Shown: positions 8,119-15,561 of the stretch, piece after piece
How the letters are laid out: each line of letters starts with the position of its first letter
How positions within the stretch are numbered: position 1 is the first letter of the stretch
Assembly (NCBI RefSeq): GCF_014108865.1
Contig: NZ_CP053928.1
Coordinates: 3,658,001-3,722,000, forward strand
Direction of reading: 5' to 3'
DNA length: 64,000 nucleotides
Origin: Nocardioides sp. WS12
Lineage (GTDB): Bacteria > Actinomycetota > Actinomycetes > Propionibacteriales > Nocardioidaceae
The notes under the pieces: model-generated
The model's database searches: none
What the model saw: only the letters and a program-made list of their open reading frames with translations
Told to the model about the DNA's origin: nothing
Translations under genes and position numbers: made by a program

Positions 8119-8966
8119 TGCGAAGGGGGCGGTTCACCGGCTACTGGCTGATGCTGCCGGCCGTCGTCTGGCTCGGGCTCTTCTTCGTCATCCCGTTCCT
8201 CTCGCTCCTCGCGACCAGCCTCTACGACCCCGAGGGCTCCGTCCTGACCGGGTACGACGTCACGTACCGCTTCGCGAACTTCACCGACGCGCTCGGGGAG
8301 TTCTGGCAGCCCCTGTGGCGCTCGCTCTGGTACGCCGGCGTCGCGACCGTGATCTGCCTGGTGCTCGGCTACGTCCTCGCGTATGCGATCGCCTTCAAGG
8401 CCGGCCGGTGGCGCACCTTGTTGCTGGTCCTGGTGATCGCACCGTTCTTCACCAGCTTCCTGGTCCGCACCCTGTCGTGGAAGCTGATCCTGGCCGACGA
8501 CGGGTTCGTGGTGGACGCACTGCAGACGGTGCACCTGATGGGTGAGGACGGCCGGTTGCTGGCCACGCCCGTCGCCGTGATCGCCGGGCTGGTCTACAAC
8601 TTCCTGCCCTTCATGGTGCTCCCCCTCTATGCCAGCCTGGAGAAGATCGACGGCCGGCTGATCGAGGCGGCCGGCGACCTCTACGCCTCCCCGACCCGCG
8701 GCTTCCTCAAGGTGACCCTGCCGCTGTCGATGCCGGGCGTGGTCGCCGGGACCCTGCTCACCTTCATCCCCGCAGCCGGCGACTACATCAACGCGAGGCT
8801 GCTCGGCAGCCCGAACCAGCGGATGGTCGGCAACGTCATCCAGGACCTGTTCACCAGCACCGGCGACTACGCGGCAGCCGGTGCACTCTCGGTGATCCTG
8901 ATGGCCATCATCGTGGTGATGGTCATGGTCTACATCCGCAAGGCCGGGACGGAGGACCTGCTGTGA
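8118..8966 (+). CDS. Polyamine ABC transporter permease 1 (PotB-type)
   Basis: 282 residues with about six transmembrane helices. The EAA loop that docks on the ATPase reads EAAGDLYASPTRGFLKVTLPLSMPG, the PotB/PotC form. The first helix lies in LMLPAVVWLGLFFVIPFLSLL, and a large external loop follows it, as in PotB. TGATG coupling to the ATPase gene and a 4-base overlap with permease 2 show a single translationally coupled unit. Confidence 0.92.
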   Translation: MRRGRFTGYWLMLPAVVWLGLFFVIPFLSLLATSLYDPEGSVLTGYDVTYRFANFTDALGEFWQPLWRSLWYAGVATVICLVLGYVLAYAIAFKAGRWRTLLLVLVIAPFFTSFLVRTLSWKLILADDGFVVDALQTVHLMGEDGRLLATPVAVIAGLVYNFLPFMVLPLYASLEKIDGRLIEAAGDLYASPTRGFLKVTLPLSMPGVVAGTLLTFIPAAGDYINARLLGSPNQRMVGNVIQDLFTSTGDYAAAGALSVILMAIIVVMVMVYIRKAGTEDLL

Positions 8967-9781
8967 CCGGACTGCAACGAGCCGGACGATGGATCGGCGA
9001 CCACCTGGTGATGGCGGCCGGGGCGCTCGTCCTCGTCTACATGTTCGTCCCCATCGCCGTCGTGATGCTGATGAGCTTCAACGACAACAGCAAGTCCCGC
9101 AACGTCTATGCGTTCCAGAGCTTCACGCTCGACAACTGGGCCAATCCCTGCAAGCCCGATGGCATGTGCGCCGCGGTCGTGCGCAGCGTCGAGATCGGGC
9201 TGCTCGCCACCGTCGTCGCCACCATCCTCGGGACGCTCGCGGCCTTCGCGCTCGTCCGGCACAGCTTCGCCGGGCGCTCGGCCATCAACACGATCATCTT
9301 CCTGCCGATGGCCTCCCCCGAGATCGTGATGGGGTCCTCGCTGCTCGCCCTGTTCGTCTCAGCGGGCTTCGGCGGTCGACTCGGGTTCTGGACGATCTTC
9401 ATCGCCCACGTGATGTTCTGCCTGTCCTTCGTCATCGTGACCGTCAAGGCACGCCTGGCCGGGCTGGACGAAAACCTCGAACAAGCGGCGATGGACCTCT
9501 ACGCCAACGAGGCGACCACCTTCTGGCGGATCACCTTCCCGCTCGTGTTCCCCGGCATCGCGGCAGCGGCGCTGCTGAGCTTCTCGCTGTCCTTCGACGA
9601 CTTCATCATCACCAACCTCAACGCCGGCCAGACGGTCACGTTCCCGATGTTCGTCTGGGGCGTCTCGCAGCGCGGTATTCCGATGCAGGTCAACGTCGTC
9701 GGCACCGCGATGTTCCTGATCTCGATGTTCCTGGTTCTCGGCAACATGCTCGCCACCCGCAAGCCCAAGCCCGTGGCGTAG
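8963..9781 (+). CDS. Polyamine ABC transporter permease 2 (PotC-type)
   Basis: 272 residues, about six transmembrane helices, with the EAA loop EQAAMDLYANEATTFWRITFPLVFPG and the PotC-like end FSLSFDDFIITNLNAGQTVTFPMFVWG. It starts with GTG in a GTGA overlap with permease 1 and ends the operon. An interspersed repeat and a strong hairpin follow, separating it from the convergent aminotransferase. Confidence 0.92.
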   Translation: MTGLQRAGRWIGDHLVMAAGALVLVYMFVPIAVVMLMSFNDNSKSRNVYAFQSFTLDNWANPCKPDGMCAAVVRSVEIGLLATVVATILGTLAAFALVRHSFAGRSAINTIIFLPMASPEIVMGSSLLALFVSAGFGGRLGFWTIFIAHVMFCLSFVIVTVKARLAGLDENLEQAAMDLYANEATTFWRITFPLVFPGIAAAALLSFSLSFDDFIITNLNAGQTVTFPMFVWGVSQRGIPMQVNVVGTAMFLISMFLVLGNMLATRKPKPVA

Positions 9782-9789
9782 CCGCCGGA

Positions 9790-9825
9790 GGTTTCGAGGC
9801 TCGCTGCGCTCGCACCTCAACCACC
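9790..9825. repeat. Interspersed REP-like element
   Basis: Another copy of the element at 960, same orientation (GGTTTCGAGGCTCGCTGCGC ... CCTCAACCACC). It sits in the convergent gap between the polyamine permease and the aminotransferase, next to the hairpin at 9851-9885. Confidence 0.85.
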
Positions 9826-9850
9826 GGGCTGATCAACCACGGGGTGGGGT

Positions 9851-9885
9851 GGTGCCGGGAGTCGCCCCACGGGACTCCCGGCACC
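9851..9885. terminator. Bidirectional hairpin terminator between convergent genes
   Basis: GGTGCCGGGAGTC (9851-9863) pairs perfectly with GACTCCCGGCACC (9873-9885) across a 9-base loop. There is no T-tract. It lies between two converging transcripts, the usual place for such strong GC hairpins in Actinobacteria. Confidence 0.75.
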
Positions 9886-9892
9886 CCGTCCC

Positions 9893-11284
9893 CTACAGGA
9901 GTTCGAGCGCTCCGCTCAGCACGCCGCGGAGCTTCTGCTCGATCTCGTCGAAGTGCTCCTGGCCGCAGATCAACGGCGGGGAGAGCTGGATGACGGGGTC
10001 GCCGCGGTCGTCGGCGCGGCAGTAGAGGCCGGCGTCGTACAACGCCTTGGAGAGGTAGCCGCGGAGCAGGCGCTCGGACTCGTCCTCGTTGAAGGTCTCC
10101 TTGGTGGCCTTGTCCTTCACGAGCTCGATGCCGTAGAAGAAGCCGTCGCCGCGGACGTCGCCGACGATGGGGAGGTCGAGCAACTTCTCCAGGGTGGCGC
10201 GGAAGTCACCCTCGCGGGCACGGACACCTTCGTTGATGCCTTCGGTCTCGAAGATCTCGAGGTTCTTCAACGCCACCGCGGTCGAGACGGGGTGGCCCCC
10301 GAAGGTGTAGCCGTGGGCGAACATCTCCGCGCCGTGCGCGAACGGCTCGTACAGCCGGTCGCTGGCGATCATCGCGCCGAGCGGTGCGTAGCCGGACGTG
10401 ATGCCCTTCGCGCAGGTGATGATGTCGGGCTGGTAGCCGTAGCGCTCGGCGCCGAACATGTGGCCGAGCCGCCCGAATGCGCAGATCACTTCGTCGGAGA
10501 CCAGCAGGACGTCGTACTGGTCGCAGATCTCGCGGACCCGCTGGAAGTAGCCGGGAGGCGGCGGGAAGCAGCCGCCAGCGTTCTGCACCGGCTCGAGGAA
10601 GACCGCGGCCACCGAGTCGGGGCCTTCGTTCTCGATCTGTACGGCGATCTGGTCCGCGGCCCAGCGGCCGAACGCCTCCGGGTCGCCACCGTCGGCCTGG
10701 AAGCGCTCGGGCGCGCGGTAGAAGTTGGTGTTCGGCACCCGGAAGGTCGACGGGACCAGCGGTTCGAACTGCTGCTTGAGGCCGGGCAGCCCGGTGATCG
10801 AGAGGGCACCGTGGGTGGTGCCGTGGTAGGCGATGGTCCGCGAGATCACCTTGTGCTTCATCGGCTTGCCGACGAGCTTGAAGTAGTTCTTGGCGAGCTT
10901 CCAGGCGGACTCGACGGCCTCGCCACCACCCGAGGTGAAGAAGACCCGGTTGAGGTCGCCGGGCGCGTAACTGGCGACCTTCGCGGCCAGCTCGATGGCG
11001 GTGGGGTGCGCGTAGGACCACAGCGGGAAGAACGCGAGCTCCGAGGCCTGCTTCGCCGCGACCTCGGCCAGGTCCGTGCGCCCGTGCCCGAGCTGGCTGA
11101 CGAACAACCCGCCGAGGGCGTCGAGGTACTTCCGCCCGTGGGCGTCCCAGATGTAGGCGCCATCGCCCCGCACGATCACGGGCACCTCCGCCGTGTCGTA
11201 CGACGACATGCGGGTGAAGTGCATCCAGAGGTGGTCGCGGGCGGACTTCTGGAGGGCTGCGTGCTGTTCGGAGTCGTGGGCCAC
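9893..11284 (-). CDS. Class III aminotransferase, probably putrescine/polyamine:pyruvate type
   Basis: 463-residue PLP enzyme that would transfer the terminal amine of putrescine or a related diamine to pyruvate, giving 4-aminobutanal. The internal-aldimine lysine is K293 in CAKGITSGYAPLGA and the PLP aspartate is D264 in LVSDEVICAFGRLG. The phosphate-binding SGGGEAVESAWKLA and IAYHGTTHGA are intact. These features fit the omega-aminotransferase group that includes SpuC. The GTG at 11284 gives the normal N-terminus. It is convergent with the polyamine importer and divergent from the aldehyde dehydrogenase that would take its product; the 11344-11360 motif lies in that divergent gap. Exact amine specificity is inferred from context. 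Confidence 0.88.
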   Translation of the reverse strand: MAHDSEQHAALQKSARDHLWMHFTRMSSYDTAEVPVIVRGDGAYIWDAHGRKYLDALGGLFVSQLGHGRTDLAEVAAKQASELAFFPLWSYAHPTAIELAAKVASYAPGDLNRVFFTSGGGEAVESAWKLAKNYFKLVGKPMKHKVISRTIAYHGTTHGALSITGLPGLKQQFEPLVPSTFRVPNTNFYRAPERFQADGGDPEAFGRWAADQIAVQIENEGPDSVAAVFLEPVQNAGGCFPPPPGYFQRVREICDQYDVLLVSDEVICAFGRLGHMFGAERYGYQPDIITCAKGITSGYAPLGAMIASDRLYEPFAHGAEMFAHGYTFGGHPVSTAVALKNLEIFETEGINEGVRAREGDFRATLEKLLDLPIVGDVRGDGFFYGIELVKDKATKETFNEDESERLLRGYLSKALYDAGLYCRADDRGDPVIQLSPPLICGQEHFDEIEQKLRGVLSGALELL

Positions 11285-11343
11285 CCGCCCATCTTGACTC
11301 GTTCGGCCGCAGCGGGCAAGTGAATCCGTCGCCAGTTCACTCA

Positions 11344-11360
11344 ATCGCAACGGATTTCGT
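11344..11360. promoter_or_regulatory. Putative Lrp-type operator, copy 2
   Basis: ATCGCAACGGATTTCGT, nearly identical to the site at 5735-5751. Here it also forms GCAACG-GATTT-CGTTGC dyad symmetry (11347-11363). It lies between the divergent aminotransferase and aldehyde dehydrogenase genes, suggesting one regulator for uptake and catabolism. Confidence 0.6.
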
Positions 11361-11407
11361 TGCTTGAGCGCTTCCCCGCGGCGGAGATGCTGGCTAGGCT
11401 CGCGGCC

Positions 11408-12856
11408 ATGAGCACCCTGCGGAACCTGATCAACGGCGAACTCGTCGACGCGGCCTCGGGCGCCACCTACGAGGTCGTGAACCCCGCCACGGGGGCGGCG
11501 TACGCGAGCGCGCCCGCAAGCGAGGCCGAGGACGTCGACCGGGCGATGCGCGCGGCCGATGCCGCCTTCGAGGTCTGGGGCGACACGACCCCGCGCGAGC
11601 GCCAGGAGGCGTTGCTCCGCATCGCGCAGGCACTGGAGGACCGGGCGGACGAGTTCGTCCGCGTGGAGTGCGAGAACACCGGCAAGCCGCTCGGGCTGAC
11701 GGCCGAGGAGGAGTTGCCGCCCAGCGTCGACGAACTGCGCTTCTTCGCCGGTGCCGCGCGCGTGCTCGAGGGCCGCAGCGCGGGCGAGTACCTCAAGGAC
11801 CACACGTCGTGGGTCCGCCGTGAACCGATCGGCGTCGTCGCCCAGGTGACACCGTGGAACTACCCCCTGATGATGGCGATCTGGAAGATCGCCCCCGCGC
11901 TCGCCGCCGGCAACACGGTGGTCCTCAAGCCCAGTGACACCACCCCGGCGAGCACCGTGCTGCTCGCCGAACTGGCGAGCGAGTTCCTGCCGCCCGGCAC
12001 CCTCAACGTCGTGTGCGGCAACCGCGACACCGGACGCGCACTGATCGAGCACCCGACCCCGCAACTGGTCGCGATCACCGGCTCCGTGCGGGCGGGCTCC
12101 GAGGTGGCCGCCTCTGCAGCGACCGACCTCAAGCGGGTCCACCTCGAGCTCGGCGGCAAAGCCCCGGTTGTCGTCTTCGACGACGCGGACATCGCCGCTG
12201 CGGTGGAGTCGATCGCGACCGCCGGCTACTTCAACGCCGGCCAGGACTGCACCGCGGCCACCCGCGTGCTCGTCGCCGACGGCATCCACGATGAGTTCGT
12301 CGCCGCCCTCGCCGAGCAGGCGCGCAACACCCGCACCGGAATGCCCGACGACGCCGACGTCCTCTACGGCGCCCTGAACAACCCCGACCAGCTCGCCCGG
12401 GTCAGCGGCATGGTCGACCGCCTCCCCGACCACGCCTCGATCAACGCGGGCGGGGCACGCGCCTTGGTGACCGGCGGCGAAGGTGGCTACTTCTACGAAC
12501 CCACTGTCGTCTCGGGCCTGCGCCAGGACGACGAAGCGGTCCAGCACGAGATCTTCGGCCCGGTGATCACCGTCCAGCGGTTCGGCGACGAGGCCGAGGC
12601 GCTCCGCTTCGCCAACGGCGTCCAGTACGGCCTGTCCTCCAGCGTCTGGACCAAGGACCACGGCCGCGCCCTGCGGATGTCACGCAAGCTCGACTTCGGC
12701 GTGGTCTGGATCAACACCCACATCCCGTTCGTCTCTGAGATGCCGCACGGCGGGTTCAAGCACTCCGGCTACGGCAAGGACCTGTCGATGTACGGCCTGG
12801 AGGACTACACGCGGATCAAGCACGTCATGTCCTACATCGGCCCCGCCGGTGGTTGA
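11408..12856 (+). CDS. Aldehyde dehydrogenase, probably gamma-aminobutyraldehyde dehydrogenase
   Basis: 482-residue NAD(P)-dependent aldehyde dehydrogenase. Catalytic C281 is in NAGQDCTAATR, the general-base E247 is in LELGGKAP, N151 is in TPWNYP, and the nucleotide-binding ITGSVRAG is present. The N-terminus (INGELVDAASG) and C-terminal HGGFKHSGYGKDLS fit the 4-aminobutanal/betaine-aldehyde branch. ATG 11408 is preferred to an earlier in-frame start at 11360, which adds a non-conserved leader and lies in the promoter region. It would oxidise the product of the adjacent aminotransferase to GABA. Its last two codons and stop lie inside an interspersed repeat. Confidence 0.9.
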   Translation: MSTLRNLINGELVDAASGATYEVVNPATGAAYASAPASEAEDVDRAMRAADAAFEVWGDTTPRERQEALLRIAQALEDRADEFVRVECENTGKPLGLTAEEELPPSVDELRFFAGAARVLEGRSAGEYLKDHTSWVRREPIGVVAQVTPWNYPLMMAIWKIAPALAAGNTVVLKPSDTTPASTVLLAELASEFLPPGTLNVVCGNRDTGRALIEHPTPQLVAITGSVRAGSEVAASAATDLKRVHLELGGKAPVVVFDDADIAAAVESIATAGYFNAGQDCTAATRVLVADGIHDEFVAALAEQARNTRTGMPDDADVLYGALNNPDQLARVSGMVDRLPDHASINAGGARALVTGGEGGYFYEPTVVSGLRQDDEAVQHEIFGPVITVQRFGDEAEALRFANGVQYGLSSSVWTKDHGRALRMSRKLDFGVVWINTHIPFVSEMPHGGFKHSGYGKDLSMYGLEDYTRIKHVMSYIGPAGG

Positions 12857-12889
12857 GGTGCGACGAGCGCAGCGAGGAGCCTCGAAACC
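12848..12889. repeat. Interspersed REP-like element (inverted copy)
   Basis: The reverse-complement orientation of the 960 element, beginning GGTGGTTGAGGTGCGA. It supplies the GGT GGT TGA end of the aldehyde dehydrogenase and finishes exactly at the ATG of the next gene, so it is transcribed inside the operon. Confidence 0.85.
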
Positions 12890-14110
12890 ATGAGGATCCT
12901 GCTGGTCGGAGCCGGCGGCGTCGGCGGTGCCTTCGCGGCCATCGCCGCCCGCCGCGACTTCTTCGAGGCCATCGTCGTCGCCGACTACGACCTCGCTCGC
13001 GCAGAGAAGGCCGCAGCCACCGACGAGCGGTACGTCACCGCGCAGGTCGACGCCTCCTCGGCGGAGTCCGTCACCGCGCTCTGCAGAGCCCACGCCATCA
13101 CGCACGTGATGAACGCCGTCGACCCGGTGTTCAACATGGCCATCTTCAACGGGGCGTTCGCGGCCGGTGCCGACTACCTCGACATGGCAATGTCATTGTC
13201 GAAGCCCCACCCCGAGACGCCGTACGAGAAGACGGGGGTGAAGCTCGGCGACGAACAGTTCGCCGTGGCCGCCGACTGGGAGACCGCCGGCCGGCTGGCC
13301 CTGGTCGGGATGGGCGTCGAGCCCGGCCTGTCGGACGTCTTCGCGCGGTACGCCGCCGACCACCTGTTCTCCGAGATCGACGAGCTCGGCACCCGCGACG
13401 GCGCCAACCTCGTGGTCACCGACGAGGCCGGCAACGAGATCTTCGCGCCGTCCTTCTCGATGTGGACCACGATCGAGGAATGCCTCAACCCGCCGGTGAT
13501 CTGGCAGGGCGGTGCCTGGCACACCACTGCGCCGTTCAGCGAACCGGAGATCTTCGACTTCCCCGAGGGCATCGGGCCGGTCGAATGCGTCAACGTCGAG
13601 CACGAGGAGGTGCTCCTCATGCCGCGCTGGATCGACTGCAAACGGGCCACCTTCAAGTACGGACTCGGCGAGGAGTTCATCACCATCCTCAAGGTGCTGC
13701 ACACGCTCGGCCTCGACCGCACCGAGAAGGTGAAGGTGAAGGCCAGCGGTGGGTTCTGTGAGGTCAGCCCCCGCGACGTCGTGGCCGCCGTGCTGCCCGA
13801 CCCGGCGACGGTCGGGCCACGAATGACGGGCAAGACCTGCGCCGGCCTGTGGGTGACGGGTACGGGCAAGGACGGCAGCCCGCGGTCGACGTACCTCTTC
13901 CACGTGGTCGACAACGAGCAGACCATGGCGGAATACGGCCACCAGTGCGTGGTCTGGCAGACCGCGATCAACCCGGTGATCGCGCTCGAGCTGCTGGCCA
14001 CCGGCGTGTGGCAGGGCGCTGGCGTGCTGGGGCCAGAGGCGTTCGACGCCGTGCCCTTCCTTGACCTGCTCACCGCCTACGGTTCGCCGTGGGGCCAGCG
14101 GGAGCAATGA
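12890..14110 (+). CDS. Saccharopine dehydrogenase-like oxidoreductase
   Basis: 406 residues. The N-terminal Rossmann fold opens with RILLVGAGGVGGAFAAIA. The middle shows the saccharopine/carboxynorspermidine dehydrogenase pattern (HVMNAVDPVFNMAIFNGAFAAGADYLDMAMS, VGMGVEPGLSDVFARYAAD). Members reduce or oxidise secondary amines formed from a carbonyl and an amine. In a polyamine gene set it may handle N-carboxyalkyl polyamines or lysine-type adducts. There is no room for a normal ribosome site because the repeat abuts the ATG, so translation is probably coupled or starts near 12890. It overlaps the following FAD gene by ATGA. Confidence 0.85.
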   Translation: MRILLVGAGGVGGAFAAIAARRDFFEAIVVADYDLARAEKAAATDERYVTAQVDASSAESVTALCRAHAITHVMNAVDPVFNMAIFNGAFAAGADYLDMAMSLSKPHPETPYEKTGVKLGDEQFAVAADWETAGRLALVGMGVEPGLSDVFARYAADHLFSEIDELGTRDGANLVVTDEAGNEIFAPSFSMWTTIEECLNPPVIWQGGAWHTTAPFSEPEIFDFPEGIGPVECVNVEHEEVLLMPRWIDCKRATFKYGLGEEFITILKVLHTLGLDRTEKVKVKASGGFCEVSPRDVVAAVLPDPATVGPRMTGKTCAGLWVTGTGKDGSPRSTYLFHVVDNEQTMAEYGHQCVVWQTAINPVIALELLATGVWQGAGVLGPEAFDAVPFLDLLTAYGSPWGQREQ

Positions 14111-15477
14111 CCACGCATCCCGCGCACGCACGGGCCGACGCGGCGGCTCCGCGTCCGCTGTGGCTCGACACTCCCCTCCGCCCGGCTGCCCGGCCCTCCG
14201 TGGGCGACCAGGTCGTCGACCTCCTCGTCATCGGCGGCGGCTTCACCGGGCTCTGGACGGCGTTGCGGGCCAAGGAGCGCGACCCGGACCGGTCGGTGCT
14301 CCTGGTCGAACGCGACCGGATCGCCGAACACGCGACCGGTCGCAACGGCGGGTTCTGCGAGGCCAGCCTGACCCATGGCGAGGCCAACGGGAGGGACCGC
14401 TGGCCCGACGAGTACGACGAACTGGAACGCCTCGGCCAGGAGAACCTCGACCAGATCGAGGAGACCGTACGACGCCACGGAATCGACTGTGACTTCCGCC
14501 GGTCCGGGCAGCTCGAGGTCGCCACCCGACCGCACGAAGTGGACCTGCTCGAGCCCGACGTCGACGGGTTCCTCGACGCGGACGCCGTACGCACGCTGCT
14601 CGACTCCCCCACGTACCTCGCCGGGCGGCTCGATGCCGAGGGCTGCGCGATGGTCGATCCGGCCCGGCTGGCCTGGGGCCTGGCCGATGCCGCCGAGACC
14701 CTGGGCGTCCGGATCGCCGAGAACACGGCGGTCACCCGGATGCGTCGCCGCGGTGAACTGGTTGAGGTCCGCACCCCCCACGGCACGATCCGGGCCCGGC
14801 AGGTGGCCCTGGCGACCAACGTCTTCACCTCGCTGTTGCGGCGCCTCGGCCAGCGGGTCGTGCCGGTCTACGATCACGTGCTCGCGACCGAGCCGTTGTC
14901 GCCGGAGCAACTCGAATCGCTCGGCTGGACTGATCGCTTCGGCGTGGCCGACAGCGGCAACCTCTTCCACTACTACCGGCTCACCGAGGACAACCGGATC
15001 CTGTGGGGCGGTTACGACGCCGTCTACCACTTCGGCAAGGGCATCGACGCCAGCCACGAACAGCGCCCGGAAACACACCGGTTGCTGGCCGAGCACTTCT
15101 TCACGACCTTCCCCCAACTCGAGGGACTGGGCTTCTCCCACCGCTGGGGAGGCGTGATCGACACCTGCTCGCGGTTCTGTGCCTTCTTCGGCCTGGCCCA
15201 CCAGGGCCGCGTGGCCTACGCGACCGGCTTCACTGGCCTGGGAGTGGGCGCCTCCCGGTTCGCCGCCGACGTGATGCTCGACCTGCTCGACGGTCGTCCC
15301 ACCGAGCGCACCCGGCTCGCCATGGTGCGCGAGAAGCCGGTGCCCTTCCCGCCGGAGCCCTTCGCGTGGATCGGAATCCAGCTCACCCGGTGGGCGTCGG
15401 CCCGCGCCGACGTGACCGGACGGCGCAACCTGTGGCTGCGCACCCTGGACCGCTGGGGCCTGGGCTTCGATTCCTGA
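14107..15477 (+). CDS. FAD-dependent amine/amino-acid oxidoreductase (DadA/PuuB-like)
   Basis: 456 residues of the DAO superfamily. The dinucleotide-binding motif is LLVIGGGFTGLWTALRAKE, followed by ERDRIAEHATGRNGGFCEASL. The C-terminal FAD-closing motif is YATGFTGLGVGASRFAADVMLDLL. The HATGRNGGF pattern resembles gamma-glutamylputrescine oxidase and related amine oxidoreductases. The start ATG overlaps the previous stop (ATGA). As last gene of the polyamine catabolic operon it probably oxidises an amine intermediate; the substrate is not determined. Confidence 0.85.
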   Translation: MTTHPAHARADAAAPRPLWLDTPLRPAARPSVGDQVVDLLVIGGGFTGLWTALRAKERDPDRSVLLVERDRIAEHATGRNGGFCEASLTHGEANGRDRWPDEYDELERLGQENLDQIEETVRRHGIDCDFRRSGQLEVATRPHEVDLLEPDVDGFLDADAVRTLLDSPTYLAGRLDAEGCAMVDPARLAWGLADAAETLGVRIAENTAVTRMRRRGELVEVRTPHGTIRARQVALATNVFTSLLRRLGQRVVPVYDHVLATEPLSPEQLESLGWTDRFGVADSGNLFHYYRLTEDNRILWGGYDAVYHFGKGIDASHEQRPETHRLLAEHFFTTFPQLEGLGFSHRWGGVIDTCSRFCAFFGLAHQGRVAYATGFTGLGVGASRFAADVMLDLLDGRPTERTRLAMVREKPVPFPPEPFAWIGIQLTRWASARADVTGRRNLWLRTLDRWGLGFDS

Positions 15478-15561
15478 CGCGGCGACCGCGGGAACTTCCA
15501 CCGTTCCGCCTCCAGATGACCCCCACCGGGACTAACGTCCCGACCAGAAGGGGGCCTCGTG

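Noticed and set aside
11285..12661. A 5' extension that would make the aminotransferase a 922-residue protein
   Set aside because: The extension is antisense to the aldehyde dehydrogenase. The conserved aminotransferase N-terminus begins at GTG 11284.
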